A program made the position numbers and the translations under genes. This document shows, piece by piece, positions 63,891-64,000 of a stretch of 64,000 nt of DNA. The first letter of the stretch is position 1. Every line of letters begins with the position of its first letter. Origin of the DNA: Chondrus crispus (Eukaryota > Rhodophyta > Florideophyceae > Gigartinales > Gigartinaceae); contig NW_005178851.1 in assembly GCF_000350225.1 (NCBI RefSeq), positions 62,001 to 126,000 of the forward strand, written 5' to 3'. The notes beneath the pieces were generated by a model, which was not told where the DNA came from, did not search any database, and saw only the letters and a list, made by a program, of their open reading frames with translations.

Positions 63891-64000
63891 GCTCTCCATC
63901 TCAAAAGGCAAGCAAACTGAACAACGTCACACAAAAAAGATCTGCCCTTCTAGCCCTCTACGGCTAATTTCCAGAGACACTTCCCCTTCCCTTCGTGGTC

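Overview
The window is eukaryotic nuclear DNA made almost entirely of nested transposable elements; I see no operons, ribosome-binding sites, rRNA genes or CRISPR arrays. Most elements are Ty3/Gypsy LTR retrotransposons of the chromovirus type (zinc-knuckle Gag, then protease, RT, RNase H, integrase and a C-terminal chromodomain). There are also a piggyBac-type DNA transposon, a fragment of a helix-turn-helix transposase, a MITE and several minisatellites. The repeat load, near-balanced base composition and intron-poor frames would suit a repeat-rich alga such as a florideophyte red alga, or an oomycete. The sequence alone does not fix the host, so this is inference.

Left half (1-35412): a three-level nest. 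Element A (plus strand, 5' end outside the window, 3' LTR 34342-35394) is interrupted by element C (minus strand, 8918-29809). C's 3' LTR is in turn interrupted by element B (minus strand, 9874-16174, flanked by GTAT duplications). LTR divergence by eye falls in the same order as the nesting: A about 5%, C about 1%, B about 0.3%. A and C belong to one family. Both carry, between pol and the 3' LTR, a gene on the opposite strand to gag-pol (16291-18017 in C; 34217 to 32269 in A). It encodes an unrecognised protein of roughly 600-680 aa, conserved between the two copies and rich in synonymous differences while flanking DNA is nearly unalignable. This is the most interesting object in the window.

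Middle (35395-45000): broken relatives of family A. These are an LTR plus gag stub (E) carrying a solo LTR of family D with a perfect GGGCT duplication, LTR pieces of a further family F, a second LTR plus gag stub (G), a piggyBac-like element (about 40632-43440) whose transposase frame has one stop, and a decayed gag fragment (44729-44985).

45000-49964 holds two convergent unrecognised genes, both with frame breaks. 49965-60794 is element D, a larger chromovirus on the minus strand. Its gag has two frameshifts and a stop, its pol is one frame with two stops, its two LTRs differ, its 3' polypurine region is duplicated, and the DNA between the two copies contains an array of about 17 GC-rich hairpins. 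60795-64000 holds tandem repeats, a transposase fragment, a palindromic MITE and, at the right edge, a promoter-like region with a TATA box and many TTTTGTGAT words that probably serves a gene beyond the window.
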